A stretch of DNA of 64,000 bases from Henricia sp. BOLD:AAB3569 (Eukaryota > Echinodermata > Asteroidea > Spinulosida > Echinasteridae), in contig JBBELK010000391.1 in the NCBI GenBank assembly GCA_037783545.1, positions 1 to 64,000 of the forward strand, written 5' to 3'. How positions within the stretch are numbered: position 1 is the first letter of the stretch; each line of letters opens with the position of its first letter. Position numbers and translations under genes: made by a program. The notes below the pieces were generated by a model, which was given only the letters and a program-made list of their open reading frames with translations, was not told the DNA's origin and did no database searches. Positions 62,001 through 64,000 of the stretch are shown here, piece after piece.

Positions 62001-64000
62001 AGCAAAAACTCCCTGCCGGCACAGTTTTCGCACAAGCAGACGCCGCTTTCGGGAAACATTGCGTCCGAAGTGGTCGCTATTTTGGAACTGAAGGAATGTC
62101 CAGACAAACTTGAAATTTTGACTGCTTTAACAACTCTATATCCCAAACGTATTCTGCAAATTTCAGCAATTTCCCGTTTAAACCGACCAAGTTATCGTTG
62201 AGTCTAGCAAAAACTCCCTGCCGTCACAGTTTTCGCACAAGCAGATGCCGCTTTTGTGAAACATTGCGTCCGAAGTGGTCGCTATTTTGGAACTGAAGGA
62301 ATGTCCAGACAAACTTCAAATTTTGCCTGCTTTAACAACTCTATATCCCAAACGTATTCTGCAAATTTCAGCAATTTCCCGTTTAAACCGACCGAGTTAT
62401 CGGTGAATCTAGCAAAAACTCCCTGCCGGCACAGTTTTCGCACAACCGGACGCCTCTTTCCGGAAACATTCCATCTGAAGTGGTCGCTATTTTGGAACTG
62501 AAGGAATTTCCAGACAAACTTCAAATTGTGCCTGCTAAAACAACTCTATATCCCAAACGTATTCTTCAAATTTCAGCAATTTCCCGTTTAAACCGACCGA
62601 GTTATCGTCCGATATAGCAAAAACTCTCTGCCGGCACAGTTTTCGCACAACCGGACGCCGCTTTCCGGAAACATTCCATCTGAAGTGGTCGCTATTTTGG
62701 AACTGAAGGAATGTCCAGACAAACTTCAAATTGTGCCTGCTAAAACAACTCTATATCCCAAACGTATTCTGCAAATTTCAGCAATTTCCCGTTTAAACCG
62801 ACCGAGTTATCGTTGAATCTAGCAAAAACTCCCTGCCGTCACAGTTTTCGCTCAAGCAGATGCCGCTTTCGGGAAACATTGCGTCCGAAGTGGTCGCTAT
62901 TTTGAAATTTTGCCTGCTTTAACAACTCTATATCCCAAACGTATTCTGCAAATTTCAGCAATTTCCCGTTTAAACCGACCGAGTTATCGGTGAATCTAGC
63001 AAAAACTCCCTGCCGGCACAGTTTTCGCACAAGCAGACGCCGCTTTCCGGAAACATTCCATCTGAAGTGGTCGCTATTTTGGAACTGAAGGAATGTCCAG
63101 ACAAACTTTAAATTGTGCCTGCTAAAACAACTCTATATCCCAAACGTATTCTGCAAATTTCAGCAATTTCCCGTTTAAACCGACCGAGTTATCGTTGAAT
63201 CTAGCAAAAACTCCCTGCCGTCACAGTTTTCGCACAAGCAGATGCCGCTTTCGGGAAACATTGCGTCCGAAGTGGTCGCTATTTCGGAACTGAAGGAATG
63301 TCCAGACAAACTTGAAATTTTGACTGCTTTAACAACTCTATATCCCAAACGTATTCTGCAAATTTCAGCAATTTCCCGTTTAAACCGAACAAGTTATCGT
63401 TGAATCTAGCAAAAACTCCCTGCCGTCACAGTTTTCGCACAAGCAGATGCCGCTTTCGTGAAACATTGCGTCCGAAGTGGTCGCTATTTTGGAACTGAAG
63501 GAATGTCCAGACAAACTTCAAATTTTGCCTGCTTTAAACAACTCTATATCCCAAACGTATTCTGCAAATTTCAGCAATTTCCCGTTTAAACCAACCGAGT
63601 TATTGTCGAATCTAGCAAAAACTCCCCTGCCGGCACATTTTTTGCACAAGCAGACGCCGCTTTCGGAAAACATTGCGTCTGAAGTGGTCGCTATTTTGGA
63701 ACTGAGGGAATGTCCAGACAAATTTGAAATTTTGCCTACTTTAACAACTCTATATCCCAAACGTATTCTGCAAATTTCAGCAATTTCCCGTTTAAACCGA
63801 CCGAGTTATCGTTGAATCTAGCAAAAACTCCCTGCCGTCACAGTTTTCGCTCAAGCAGATGCCGCTTTCGGGAAACATTGCGTCCGAAGTGGTCGCTATT
63901 TTGGAACTAAAGGAATGTCCAGACAAACTTGAAATCTTGCCTGCTTTAACAACTCTATATCCCAAACGTATTCTGCAAATTTCAGCAATTTCCCGTTTAA
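58700..64000. repeat. ~5.3-kb block matching 27.4-32.7 kb (offset 31,285 bp)
   Basis: The 28-bp deletions at 27572, 29800 and 31619 recur at 58857, 61085 and 62904. AAACTGCATGCC at 28904 recurs at 60189, GAATGTGCAG at 30603 at 61888, and the trio CACATTTTTTGCAC, GGAACTGAGGG, GCCTACTTTAAC at ~32.35-32.45 kb at ~63.63-63.74 kb. A small difference is GAAGGTATGTCC at 27758 against GAAGGAATGTCC at ~59043. The block continues past the right edge. Confidence 0.8.

Larger units (their letters stand above)
7849..64000. repeat. Satellite B array, 205-bp monomer, ~277 head-to-tail copies
   Basis: Measured from the landmark GAAGTGGTCGC, monomers begin at 7850, 8055, 8260, 8465 and 8670 and continue every 205 bp to the window end, all in one orientation. 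A hand count of one monomer gives about 44% GC and 11 CpGs. Two classes are distinguished by linked variants. Class P carries AATTGTGCCTGCTAAAAC and usually ends CCGTCAC...GCAGATGCCGCTTTCGGG...GCGTCC. Class Q carries AATTTTG(A/C)CTGCTTTAAC and usually ends CCGGCAC...GCAGACGCCGCTTTCCGG...CCATCT. P and Q mostly alternate. Lengths other than 205 come from recurring changes: +1 in CTCCCCTGCC, -1 in ATTTCCGTTT, +1 in CTTTAAACAAC and a 28-bp deletion. 205 = 3n+1, so no frame continues across monomers, and short frames here are not genes. I see no homology to Satellite A and do not recognise the family. Confidence 0.97.

Noticed and set aside
1..64000. CRISPR array
   Set aside because: The direct repeats are continuous 205- and 296-bp units with no variable spacers, and there are no cas-like frames.
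7849..64000. TATA-like element (CTCTATATCCC) in each Satellite B monomer
   Set aside because: Short and AT-rich, present about 277 times, with no other promoter feature or gene downstream.
1..64000. Common origin of Satellite A and Satellite B
   Set aside because: By eye only short AT-rich words such as AAATTTGAAG and TTGAAATTTT are shared, out of order. A profile alignment could still find a remote link.
1..64000. Telomeric repeats, rRNA genes, tRNA genes, or phage/viral/bacterial genes
   Set aside because: No telomere-type hexamer/heptamer tracts and no recognisable RNA or protein gene. The sequence is accounted for by the two satellites.

Overview
The whole 64 kb window is tandemly repeated satellite DNA. 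I found no protein-coding gene, RNA gene, transposon or unique-sequence island on either strand. Arrays of this size, with monomers near nucleosome length and nested higher-order repeats (HORs), indicate eukaryotic heterochromatin of centromeric, pericentromeric or subtelomeric type. I do not recognise either satellite family and cannot name the species. CpG dinucleotides are not depleted in either family, which fits a weakly CpG-methylated genome or very recent homogenisation.

Layout. (1) Positions 1-7848 hold Satellite A, a head-to-tail array of a ~296-bp unit (about 26.5 copies) that is already under way at the left edge. The first ~1.1 kb is the most variable part; most units from ~2 kb onward differ by only a few bases. 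(2) At 7846-7848 Satellite A switches directly to Satellite B through a 3-bp overlap (GTC), with no spacer. (3) Positions 7849-64000 hold Satellite B, a head-to-tail array of a 205-bp monomer (about 277 copies) that runs off the right edge. Two monomer classes, P and Q, mostly alternate, giving an approximate 410-bp dimer. The dimers are assembled into several different HORs: a 10-mer (2,022 bp) at 9490-15158, a 19-mer (3,867 bp) at ~15.65-22.4 kb, an 11-mer (2,228 bp) at ~25.2-30.1 kb, a 9-mer (1,819 bp) at ~34.3-38.5 kb inside a 32-mer (6,484 bp) at ~29.6-42.5 kb, and a ~9.0-9.2 kb repeat covering ~39.9-56.1 kb. Blocks of 5-8 kb also recur at offsets of 24.3, 31.3 and 33.5 kb.

The most interesting signal is a CENP-B-box-like motif on the minus strand. 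About 35 Satellite B monomers, one per HOR segment, match all nine essential bases of the mammalian CENP-B box. Nearly all other monomers match eight of nine and differ by the same single base. The motif sits beside phased A/T tracts. Together with the HORs this makes Satellite B a candidate centromeric satellite, which is inference. A cluster of single-base indels at 24.12-24.85 kb looks like unpolished sequence rather than biology.

Open reading frames occur throughout but are by-products of the repeats. The units are 296 bp (3n+2) and 205 bp (3n+1), so the frame shifts at each copy, and the same stretch is open in several frames on both strands. No CDS is annotated.
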